A DNA stretch of 23,689 bases from CAIUMH01 sp037142475 (GTDB lineage Bacteria > Actinomycetota > Acidimicrobiia > Acidimicrobiales > RAAP-2): positions 1-23,689 of the forward strand of contig JBAXAR010000023.1 in assembly GCA_037142475.1 (NCBI GenBank), read 5' to 3'. The notes under the pieces were generated by a model. That model searched no databases. It was not told the DNA's origin and saw only the letters and a program-made list of their open reading frames with translations. Within the stretch, counting starts at the first letter, position 1. Every line of letters starts with the position of its first letter. Position numbers and translations under genes: made by a program. Shown piece after piece: positions 14,579-21,048 of the stretch.

Positions 14579-15868
14579 TTACCTCGACGCCAACGCTGCG
14601 ATCGTGGCCTTCGTTGCTTCAAGTGCCTTGATTGAGGCCGCGTCAGTCTCAAGGAGCCGATAGCCCCGGCGTCCACGGGCCCGGTCGACCCCGATGAGGC
14701 CCTCCCGATTGGCGTACGAACCCCATCTCCATCGGTCGACGAGTTCCCCGACAACGAGGCGCCTCACGGTCACGCCCGAGGACGATGCAGCGACCAAGGC
14801 TGCGGCCACCGTCTCGATCTGGTGCTGACGATGGTGACCGGAGAGATTCCGACCCCGCCCATGTTCGTCGATCGTGGAGCACCGATGCCGGAGCACCACG
14901 GTGAGTGCCTCGCCGTCAGCCTCCCGGGAGGCTGCAATGAGAGCCTGCTGGATCAGGGACTCGGTGAGTGGCGCGGACGGACCGACCACCTTGTGGCCCA
15001 CAAGGTTCGATCGCCACGAGGGGAAGCCAATCGGAGCCCAACCGACCGACAGCACACGGCGAGCGACGCCGTTGCCCGATCCCTTCGATGCCAGCAACGA
15101 GGCCCGTCCTGGTGACCAGCGTTGAAGCGCGGACGTCACCCGATGCTCCCAATCGGAGGCGGCTGGGTCGGGAGCGGCGCCGAGGGCGATCTTCTCGAGC
15201 GGAAGCGCTTGGTTGAGGCGCGCCACCACATCAACGTCGAGGTCCTCCCGGCGATTGGTGATCTCCTCGACCGCAAGAAGATGGGCCGCCATCAGGCCGT
15301 CAAGCGCCGCAACGGCGTCTCTCACCGCCAGCCATCGAAAGGGAGGGGCCGCTCCCGCCAGCCACCCGGCCGAGGCCCAGAGCGAGGGTTCTTCAAGTGT
15401 GATGACGAATCCGAGATCGCTTGCCAGATGGTCGACAACAGCGCCCGCATACCGAGCGAAGTATTCCGGTCCAGCTGGCATGAGCCAGCCTTCGACACCG
15501 AACCATGCGGGAGCCGTTCCATCGCTCAGAACAATGCCAACTCCGTGGCCATTCCTCGCCAGTGCGTGCACCAGCGCGGCGCATCGGTCGAGTTCGGCCT
15601 GGTCAAACGAGCCACACTCGGGCTCGATCCGAGCCCAGTCAAGCCTGAGGATGACGTCATCGGTTCCGAGCTGTGCGACGTGCTCCAAAAGTGGCCCGGG
15701 GGCGATCGCGAAATCGACGCCACACCCTGTGGGCTCGACCCGTCCGACTACCTCGGCCTGCTGCCAGGTCGACGATGGCTCGCGAGGACCATTGACGCCA
15801 CCATCAACGCCAGGTCCGCCGAGAAAGACGGCGGTTCGGAGTCCGAGAGAGTTCGAGGCGCCGACCAT
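14579..15868 (-). CDS. GH1-like protein lacking the catalytic nucleophile (probable pseudoglycosidase)
   Basis: This 429-residue protein follows the glycoside hydrolase family 1 pattern: LRLDWARIEPECGSFDQAEL (barrel strand 2 region), GWLMPAGPEYFARYAGAVVDHL, then ITLEEPS in place of TLNEP, which keeps the acid/base Glu160. The second signature, normally (I/V)TENG with the nucleophile Glu, reads VLRHRC (Arg327, His328), so the nucleophile is gone. The C-terminal VGELVDRWRWGSYANREGLIGVD still parallels the family's DNFEWA..Y..RFGLVHVD. The fold is probably kept while retaining glycosidase chemistry should be lost. I chose ATG 15868; the frame is open to 15991, but that would cover the promoter of the divergent crotonase. 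There is no signal peptide. Its role could be carbohydrate binding or a changed reaction. Confidence 0.7.
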   Translation of the reverse strand: MVGASNSLGLRTAVFLGGPGVDGGVNGPREPSSTWQQAEVVGRVEPTGCGVDFAIAPGPLLEHVAQLGTDDVILRLDWARIEPECGSFDQAELDRCAALVHALARNGHGVGIVLSDGTAPAWFGVEGWLMPAGPEYFARYAGAVVDHLASDLGFVITLEEPSLWASAGWLAGAAPPFRWLAVRDAVAALDGLMAAHLLAVEEITNRREDLDVDVVARLNQALPLEKIALGAAPDPAASDWEHRVTSALQRWSPGRASLLASKGSGNGVARRVLSVGWAPIGFPSWRSNLVGHKVVGPSAPLTESLIQQALIAASREADGEALTVVLRHRCSTIDEHGRGRNLSGHHRQHQIETVAAALVAASSSGVTVRRLVVGELVDRWRWGSYANREGLIGVDRARGRRGYRLLETDAASIKALEATKATIAALASR

Positions 15869-15930
15869 GGTCGCAAGTCTCGCGCCGCACAGCGCCAGGC
15901 GCGAACCTCGCCCTGGGTCGGTCGACTTGG

Positions 15931-15936
15931 TAGCGT
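15931..15936 (+). promoter_or_regulatory. Candidate -10 element for the crotonase operon
   Basis: TAGCGT lies 56 bases before ATG 15993 and is identical to the candidate -10 of the aldehyde dehydrogenase operon. It sits in the 124-base region between the divergent GH1-like and crotonase genes. No convincing -35 is visible. Confidence 0.3.
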
Positions 15937-15992
15937 GCCGGGCAACCACACGTGCGGGCGACGACGCTCGCCACAACTTCTGAGGAGTCAAG

Positions 15993-16757
15993 ATGGCAGA
16001 CGAGGTCCTTCGCCAGCGGATCGGTCACGTTGAAGTGCTCACCATTAACCGTCCCGAGGCGCGCAACGCCATCAACCTCGCCACCGCCCAAGCCCTCGGC
16101 GGGGCGCTTGACGAGCTTGAGACCGACGATGACTGCTGGGTCGTGGTTCTGACTGGGGCCGGGGACAAGGCCTTCTCGGCCGGTATGGACCTCAAGGCAT
16201 TCGCCACAGGCGAGTTCCCGATCACCGAGAAGGGATTCGGCGGCATCACTAAGCGCGACTTCCCGAAGCCACTGATCGCAGCCGTGAATGGGTCAGCACT
16301 CGCCGGTGGATTCGAAATCATGCTCAGTTGCGATCTTGTCGTCGCCGCCGATCATGCTCGTTTCGGTATTCCAGAAGTCGCCCGTGGCTTGGTAGCCGGA
16401 GCAGGTGGGCTCATCCGACTCCCCAAGCGCGTGCCAATGGCCATCGCCCTCGAACTGGCACTTACCGCCGAGCCGATGGATGCCGAGCGGGCACTCGGCA
16501 TCGGATTGATTAACCGGGTGGTCCCCAGCGCTTCGCTCATGGATGAGGCGCTTGCCCTTGCGGAGCAGATTGCGAAGAACGCCCCCATGGCCGTGCGTGT
16601 CTCGAAGCAGGTCATGAAGCAGGCGGCGGAGATCTCAGAGGAAGCGGCCTGGTCCATCAATGACGCTGCCTTCGGAGAGATCGGGCGATCCTCCGATGCC
16701 ATGGAGGGTGCTGTGGCCTTCGCCGAGAAGCGTCAACCAAACTGGCAGGGTCGCTGA
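15993..16757 (+). CDS. Enoyl-CoA hydratase/isomerase (crotonase) family protein
   Basis: This 254-residue crotonase is likely to hydrate a trans-2-enoyl-CoA in fatty-acid or related acyl-CoA degradation. The oxyanion-hole block KAFSAGMDLKAF and the active-site region NGSALAGGFEIMLSCDLVVAAD / FGIPEVARGLVAGAGG are present. Both catalytic glutamates of true hydratases are retained (Glu108 and Glu128, 20 apart as in rat mitochondrial hydratase). ATG 15993 has GAGGAG six bases upstream, a strong start. The chain-length or substrate preference cannot be told. A CopD-like membrane gene begins two bases after its stop codon, so the two are probably translated together. Confidence 0.93.
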   Translation: MADEVLRQRIGHVEVLTINRPEARNAINLATAQALGGALDELETDDDCWVVVLTGAGDKAFSAGMDLKAFATGEFPITEKGFGGITKRDFPKPLIAAVNGSALAGGFEIMLSCDLVVAADHARFGIPEVARGLVAGAGGLIRLPKRVPMAIALELALTAEPMDAERALGIGLINRVVPSASLMDEALALAEQIAKNAPMAVRVSKQVMKQAAEISEEAAWSINDAAFGEIGRSSDAMEGAVAFAEKRQPNWQGR

Positions 16758-16759
16758 CC

Positions 16760-17182
16760 ATGATCAGCACCGCCCTCACCTTGACGCCGGGATTCGAGGC
16801 CACACGCCTGTTTCTCCACGTCATGGCGGCGGCGATCTGGGTTGGTGGGCAGTTCGTCATGCTCGGCCTCGTGCCAACGGCACGGACGATCGGGCCGGAG
16901 GCGCCGAAGAAACTAGCCCGAGCATTCTCACGGCTGAGCTGGCCGGCATTCGCCGTCCTCGTGCTCACAGGGTTCTGGAACCTCGGCGCCCTCCATGGAC
17001 AGGACGCGTCGACCGCATGGAACATGGTGATGGGAGTCAAATTCCTCCTCGTGATCCTCGCCGGTCTCGGCGCATGGCTCCACGGGAGGGCGACCACGCC
17101 ACAAGCGATGGGGATGTGGGGGTCCATCGCTGGGATCTCCTCGATCCTCGCCCTGCTCGGCGGGGTACTTCTCGCTGGGTAA
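16760..17182 (+). CDS. Small CopD-like four-helix membrane protein
   Basis: This 140-residue protein has about four membrane segments: FLHVMAAAIWVGGQFVML with a His-x3-Ala...Gly-Gly pattern, FAVLVLTGFWNLGAL, MGVKFLLVILAGLGAWLHGR and IAGISSILALLGGVLLAG. This is the pattern of the copper-resistance D (CopD) superfamily and related small membrane proteins. His in the first helix is typical; other metal ligands are not obvious, so copper handling is a family inference only. It starts two bases after the crotonase stop. Its placement upstream of tatA and the cta genes fits a membrane/respiratory neighbourhood, but a functional tie to the crotonase is unproven. Confidence 0.65.
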   Translation: MISTALTLTPGFEATRLFLHVMAAAIWVGGQFVMLGLVPTARTIGPEAPKKLARAFSRLSWPAFAVLVLTGFWNLGALHGQDASTAWNMVMGVKFLLVILAGLGAWLHGRATTPQAMGMWGSIAGISSILALLGGVLLAG

Positions 17183-17183
17183 C

Positions 17184-17195
17184 GGCCGGCCGGCC
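17184..17195. terminator. GC-rich palindrome after the CopD-like gene
   Basis: GGCCGGCCGGCC begins two bases after the TAA of the CopD-like gene and is followed by AAGGCCG, so several strong stems can form. It separates the crotonase operon from tatA and may act as a terminator, though only a short T-poor tail follows. Confidence 0.35.
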
Positions 17196-17213
17196 AAGGC
17201 CGCCTGTTCCGTC

Positions 17214-17219
17214 TAACGT
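17214..17219 (+). promoter_or_regulatory. Candidate -10 element of tatA
   Basis: TAACGT lies 48 bases before ATG 17262, leaving a short leader containing the strong ribosome site GAAGGAGAG (17248-17256). It suggests that tatA has its own promoter behind the GC-rich palindrome. Confidence 0.35.
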
Positions 17220-17261
17220 AATGACCGTGCGGGAAGCGCACACGAACGAAGGAGAGTGTCC

Positions 17262-17474
17262 ATGTTCCTCGCAGAGATCTTCGGTCCGGACCTCCTTATC
17301 GTTGTCATCGTGATCGCCGTGGTGATTTTCGGCGGCGCAGCGATCCCGAAGCTCGCTCGAAGCCTTGGTTCCGCCAAGACGGAATTCGAGAAGGGCATCA
17401 AGACCGGCGCCTCTGAGGCCGACGCAAAGTCTTCTGACGCCGCCAAGGATGCCGAGGCCCCCAAGGCGGAGTAG
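17262..17474 (+). CDS. tatA: Sec-independent protein translocase subunit TatA
   Basis: This 70-residue protein is TatA/E, the pore-forming subunit of the twin-arginine pathway that exports folded proteins. It has a short N-terminus (MFLAEIFGPD), one membrane helix (LLIVVIVIAVVIFGG), the Phe-Gly hinge and an amphipathic helix IPKLARSLGSAKTEFEKGIK, ending in an Ala/Asp/Glu/Lys-rich tail. The polar residue at the membrane entry is Asp10, where many TatA proteins have Glu or Gln. ATG 17262 is chosen because GGAG (17251-17254) lies seven bases upstream; GTG 17256 overlaps that site. tatB and tatC are not in the window. A likely Tat client, the DoxX-Rieske protein, is encoded about 4 kb upstream. 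Confidence 0.93.
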   Translation: MFLAEIFGPDLLIVVIVIAVVIFGGAAIPKLARSLGSAKTEFEKGIKTGASEADAKSSDAAKDAEAPKAE

Positions 17475-17607
17475 AGCGCTCTTCGGCGTTGCGCATGCAG
17501 CCGCTGAAGGAGCCGCCAACTCCGAGACCTTCGGGTTCTCCGGACACGGTCGCGCTTCGAGCGCAGCCGAGATCAGCAGGGGTCTTGGCGGAGAGGTCAG
17601 CGACCAC

Positions 17608-17624
17608 ACCGGGTCCGGTTTTTT
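17608..17624 (+). terminator. Possible intrinsic terminator downstream of tatA
   Basis: ACCGG (17608-17612) and CCGGT (17615-17619) are followed by a run of six T (17619-17624). The stem is short and the loop tight, so it is modest, but it is the only stem-plus-T-run in the region and has the right orientation for tatA. Confidence 0.4.
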
Positions 17625-17743
17625 ACGCGTCGGGTGTCACCAGTTCACACACAAGATGTGCTGTTTGCACTCGGCTTCAAGGCCGCTGAAGGCGCTCCAG
17701 ATCGGATGCGCTGACCCATTGAATCCGCCAGTGGGTACCCGTT

Positions 17744-17773
17744 GATTTTACTAAAATCCCCAGCAGAGGCTGG
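17744..17773. repeat. Two adjacent inverted repeats
   Basis: GATTTTACTAAAATC (17744-17758) is a seven-base inverted repeat around one central base and is strikingly AT-rich for this window. It is followed at once by CCAGC (17760-17764), AGAG, GCTGG (17769-17773). They could be a protein-binding site, an RNA structure or part of an old recombination site. Confidence 0.5.
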
Positions 17774-17838
17774 CGGGAATCGGACACCCACTTCCAGATC
17801 AATCTTTGATAGGGAGTTTGCGTTCCGCTGCGCCGCTC
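17765..17838 (-). other. Possible degenerate tRNA-like relic
   Basis: On the minus strand GTGGGTGTCCGATTCCCGCC looks like a tRNA T-arm and 3' acceptor side, but the loop has two extra bases and no matching 5' acceptor strand was found. ATCAA...TTGAT (17798-17810) could be a leftover arm. An intact tRNA is not supported. tRNA 3' ends are common integration sites, so an old attachment site is possible. Confidence 0.2.
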
Positions 17839-17962
17839 TCTCATCGCCATGATCCTTGTTCCCCGTTATGAACACGCACCATGATGCCGATCGGGATCTG
17901 GCGGCTCAGCACTCGTCAGTGCCATCGGGGATCCGAACTACCGCAAGTGGGTCCAGAGTCGC

Positions 17963-17968
17963 TAAGGT
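17963..17968 (+). promoter_or_regulatory. Candidate leaderless -10 element of ctaC
   Basis: TAAGGT ends eight bases before GTG 17977 and resembles the TAnnnT elements in front of other leaderless starts in this window. AAGG within it could also serve as a weak ribosome site, so the two readings compete. Confidence 0.4.
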
Positions 17969-17976
17969 CAGACGCT

Positions 17977-18846
17977 GTGGAAACGGTCGCTCTCTCTCAT
18001 GGCTCCTCAGTAGCTGACACGTCGCCGAAACGACGTCGATCTGCTCGCCGGGCCCTCTTGCTCGCACTCGCCGCTCCGGTCCTCTTGACCGGCTGCCAGC
18101 TCCCGTCCTTCGGTGCCTATGAAGGGGTATCGAAGGCCGGCAATGACACGTTCAAGCTTTGGCAAGGCTTCTCGATCGCCGCTGTGGTGATCGGCGGCGG
18201 CACCTTCCTGCTGATCCTGTGGGCAGCCATGCGCTACAGAGCCAAGGGCGACAAAATCCCGAAGCAGACCCAGTACAACATTCCGCTCGAGATCATCTAC
18301 ACGATCGTGCCGATTCTGGTCGTGATTGGCCTCTTCGCCGCCACAGTGGTTGTCGAGAACGAGGTTGTGGCGAACCCCACCCCGCAAGCCACCATCAATG
18401 TGTCGGCGTTTCAGTGGGGATGGAAGTTCACCTACCCACACCACAAGGCGGTCATCGTCGGCCAGACCACCCAGAGCCCGGTCATGGTCATGCCAGCGGA
18501 CGAGGACGTTCGCATCAACCTTCGTTCACTTGATGTTCTCCATGGCTTCTACGTGCCGAAGTTCAACTTCAGCCGCTACGCGCAGCCCGGCCTGCTCAAC
18601 ACCTTCACCTTCAAGGTCACAAAGACCGGCCTCTATGACGCTCAGTGCGCACAGCTCTGTGGCCTCTATCACTCCCTGATGTACTTCAAGGTCCGTGTCC
18701 TGCCTCGAGACGAGTTCAACGCCTGGCTTGCCCGAGAGGACTCAAAGACCTCAACGGCGACTGCTGTCGCTGCCGCTGGAGCAGTCGATGCAGCGCTCAA
18801 CCCGAACATTCCGACAATTCCCGCCACGAGCCACGGAGCAAACTGA
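17977..18846 (+). CDS. ctaC: Cytochrome c oxidase subunit II
   Basis: This 289-residue protein carries the CuA centre that accepts electrons from cytochrome c for an aa3-type oxidase. A basic n-region (KRRRSARR) and hydrophobic segment end in the lipobox LLTGC, so Cys40 is probably lipidated after cleavage. Two membrane helices follow (FSIAAVVIGGGTFLLILW; IIYTIVPILVVIGLFAATV). The cupredoxin domain has FQWGWKF and the CuA ligands His189, Cys224, Cys228, His232 and Met235, with family spacing. The Glu usually found between the cysteines (C-x-E-x-C) is Gln226. I chose GTG 17977; an open frame begins at 17881, but the added residues precede an already complete signal peptide. ctaD begins one base after its stop. 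Confidence 0.93.
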   Translation: METVALSHGSSVADTSPKRRRSARRALLLALAAPVLLTGCQLPSFGAYEGVSKAGNDTFKLWQGFSIAAVVIGGGTFLLILWAAMRYRAKGDKIPKQTQYNIPLEIIYTIVPILVVIGLFAATVVVENEVVANPTPQATINVSAFQWGWKFTYPHHKAVIVGQTTQSPVMVMPADEDVRINLRSLDVLHGFYVPKFNFSRYAQPGLLNTFTFKVTKTGLYDAQCAQLCGLYHSLMYFKVRVLPRDEFNAWLAREDSKTSTATAVAAAGAVDAALNPNIPTIPATSHGAN

Positions 18847-18847
18847 G

Positions 18848-20590
18848 ATGACCGACCTCATCGATCGACCGTCTGACCTCGCAGCCGAGCCGCCTCACGG
18901 CGGCACGCACGAGCTTCACGACGACCACCACGAACACCATGGTCCGTCGGGAATTCTGAAGTGGCTGACGACGACTGACCACAAGATCATCGGCATCAAC
19001 TACACGGTGACAAGCATCATCATGATGGTCATCGGTGGGGCCTTTGCTGAGATCATTCGAGCCCAGCTCGTTTCGCCCACGAACACCTTGGTGTCGCTCC
19101 AGCAGTACAACCAGTTGTTCACCATGCACGGCAGCGTCATGATCTACCTCTTCGTGGGTCCCTTCGCCTTCGCCGGCTTGGCCAACTACCTCGTCCCGCT
19201 TCAGGTCGGAGCGCCCGACATGGCGTTCCCCCGCCTCAACGCCCTCTCGTACTGGCTCTACCTCACCGGCTCGATCACGATGCTGCTCGGGTTCTTGACC
19301 ACCAGCGGGGCACCGGCGTTCGGTTGGGTGGGCTATGCGCCGCTGACCAGCGCAATCAATGCTCCTGGAGCTGGCGCCGACCTCTGGATCGGAGCCCTCC
19401 TGCTGACCGGGTTCTCAGCAATCTTCTCCGGGGTCAACTTGGTCGCCACGATCTTCTATCTACGGGCACCTGGCATGACGCTGTTCCGCATGCCGATCTT
19501 CACGTGGAACATGCTGGTGACCGGCATCCTGATCCTCCTGGCCTTCCCCGTCCTCACCGCCGGCCTGATCATGCTCTACTGCGACCGTCACTTCGGGACC
19601 CACATCTTCTCGGTCTCAGGCGGTGGCGTGCCGTTGCTCTGGCAGCACATCTTCTGGTTCTGGGGTCACCCTGAGGTGTACATCCTTGCCCTGCCGTTCT
19701 TCGGCATGGTGACCGACATCATCCCGGTGTTCTCCCGCAAGCCTCTCTTCGGCTACCGCGGGATGGTGTTCGCCACCCTGACCATTGCCGCACTGTCGCT
19801 TGGCGTGTGGGCCCACCACATGTTCACGACAGGTGCGGTCCTGCTGCCGTTCTTCTCGATCATGAGCCTCCTCATCGCTGTGCCAACGGGGATCAAGATT
19901 TTCAACTGGATCGGAACCATGTGGGGCGGCCAGGTGATCTACTCAACTGCCATGCTTATGTCGATCGGCTTTGTGATCACGTTCCTCCTCGGAGGAATCA
20001 CTGGTATCTATCTCGCCTCACCGCCGCTCGACTTCTTCACCCATGACACCTACTTCGTCGTGGCCCACTTCCACTCGGTGGTTATGGCGCTGCTCATGGG
20101 AGCCATGGCCGGTCTCTACTTCTGGGGCCCGAAGATCACGGGGCGGATGCTCAACGAGCGAATCGGCAAGGCCCAGTTCTGGTTCCTCTTCATTGGGACC
20201 CAGGTCTTCACCCTTCCCGGGTACGTCGTCGGCCTGCACGGCATGCCACGCCGCATGGCGGTCTACCCAAACAACACCAGCTGGCAGACCCTCAACCAGT
20301 GGGAATCAATTGGTGCCCTGCTCATCGGCATCTCGGTCATTCTCTTCGTGGTGAACATCGTGGTGGCGTGGAAGAAGCCGGTTATCGCTGGCGACAACCC
20401 TTGGGATGCTCACACGCTTGAGTGGTACACAACCTCACCGCCACCGCACCACAACTACCTGAGCCTGCCTCCAATCAGGTCGGAGCGCCCAACATGGGAC
20501 TTCAACCACCCGGACTACCCGGCGCTCATCCACGGAACTGATCACGGGCCAGCGACCACTGCGGCCACCAACGAGAAGGCTGAGGTCTGA
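18848..20590 (+). CDS. ctaD: Cytochrome c oxidase subunit I
   Basis: This 580-residue catalytic subunit of the heme-copper oxidase reduces O2 and pumps protons. It has 12 predicted membrane helices and all metal ligands: His94 and His409 for the low-spin heme, His407 for the high-spin heme, and His274, His323 and His324 for CuB. The type A1 motif GHPEVY contains Glu276 (D-channel end) and Tyr278 (the cross-linked tyrosine). NYLVPLQVGAPDMAFPRLN and the K-channel Lys in TGIKIFNW are present. The N-terminus has a His-rich stretch of about residues 18-31. ATG 18848 follows GGAG with nine bases between and lies one base after the ctaC stop, indicating coupling. It is followed one base later by ctaF. 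A separate ctaE was not seen. Confidence 0.97.
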   Translation: MTDLIDRPSDLAAEPPHGGTHELHDDHHEHHGPSGILKWLTTTDHKIIGINYTVTSIIMMVIGGAFAEIIRAQLVSPTNTLVSLQQYNQLFTMHGSVMIYLFVGPFAFAGLANYLVPLQVGAPDMAFPRLNALSYWLYLTGSITMLLGFLTTSGAPAFGWVGYAPLTSAINAPGAGADLWIGALLLTGFSAIFSGVNLVATIFYLRAPGMTLFRMPIFTWNMLVTGILILLAFPVLTAGLIMLYCDRHFGTHIFSVSGGGVPLLWQHIFWFWGHPEVYILALPFFGMVTDIIPVFSRKPLFGYRGMVFATLTIAALSLGVWAHHMFTTGAVLLPFFSIMSLLIAVPTGIKIFNWIGTMWGGQVIYSTAMLMSIGFVITFLLGGITGIYLASPPLDFFTHDTYFVVAHFHSVVMALLMGAMAGLYFWGPKITGRMLNERIGKAQFWFLFIGTQVFTLPGYVVGLHGMPRRMAVYPNNTSWQTLNQWESIGALLIGISVILFVVNIVVAWKKPVIAGDNPWDAHTLEWYTTSPPPHHNYLSLPPIRSERPTWDFNHPDYPALIHGTDHGPATTAATNEKAEV

Positions 20591-20591
20591 G

Positions 20592-20987
20592 ATGAAGCAG
20601 GAATCATGGCTGTTGCTCCTGCTGGGTCTCTTCTTCGGGATCATGGGCGTCGTGTACTGGACGTGGGGACACGAGGATGGCGGCGGTGTGATGCTGCTCG
20701 GCGCCTTCCTGCTCGGAATGCTGCCCGGCTTCTACTACCTCTGGTGGTCTCGCAAGACGGGTGGCAACCGCCCAGAGGACCGCAGCGACGCCACCGTCGC
20801 TGATGGTGCTGGCGTTGTCAGTTCCTTCCCCTCAACGTCGATTTGGCCCTTCGTCCTCGGAATGAGCTGCTTCATCATGGTGCTGGCCCTCGTCTTCGGG
20901 AACTGGCTCGCCGTGATCGGCGTGCCCCTCTTGGCTGCTGCCTTGATCGGAGCCACTGCCGAGAGTCGTCGAGGCGGCGACGTCTGA
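20592..20987 (+). CDS. ctaF: Cytochrome c oxidase subunit IV (actinobacterial CtaF type)
   Basis: This 131-residue membrane protein matches the small actinobacterial oxidase subunit IV: an N-terminal helix (LLLLLGLFFGIMGVVYW), a second helix (MLLGAFLLGMLPGFYYLWW), the loop RPEDRSDATVADGAGVVSSFP, which parallels the family's RPEDR.DAEIADGAGELGFF, and two more helices. It stabilises the aa3 oxidase and has no cofactors. It starts one base after the ctaD stop, completing the ctaC-ctaD-ctaF operon. About 60 bases without a clear feature follow before the next gene. Confidence 0.88.
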   Translation: MKQESWLLLLLGLFFGIMGVVYWTWGHEDGGGVMLLGAFLLGMLPGFYYLWWSRKTGGNRPEDRSDATVADGAGVVSSFPSTSIWPFVLGMSCFIMVLALVFGNWLAVIGVPLLAAALIGATAESRRGGDV

Positions 20988-21048
20988 TCCTCATGCCGCT
21001 CCTCTGAGCGGCACCGGCCGAGGGCTCTCCCCGACGCTGACCCTGCTG

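Larger units (their letters stand above)
17475..17976. other. Structured 500-base intergenic region between tatA and ctaC
   Basis: No convincing gene is found here. It holds a hairpin with a TTCG loop (17524-17540), a hairpin followed by six T (17608-17624), a repeat pair ACCCA/TGGGT (17713-17736 region), the palindrome at 17744-17758, the stem at 17760-17773, and a minus-strand tRNA 3'-end-like stretch near 17765-17790. A minus-strand frame of 76 codons (17645-17875) crosses these elements, but the structures make it doubtful as a gene. The last part carries the ctaC promoter. Confidence 0.5.

Noticed and set aside
15122..16033. Plus-strand frames of about 300 and 256 codons opposite the GH1-like gene
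   Set aside because: They read as low-complexity Arg/Ser/Pro sequence and overlap a frame with clear family motifs.
17765..17838. Intact tRNA on the minus strand
   Set aside because: The T-loop is too long and there is no matching acceptor strand or anticodon arm.
17645..17875. Minus-strand 76-codon frame in the tatA-ctaC gap
   Set aside because: It crosses several palindromes and a tRNA-like segment, and has no ribosome site; kept only as part of the intergenic finding.
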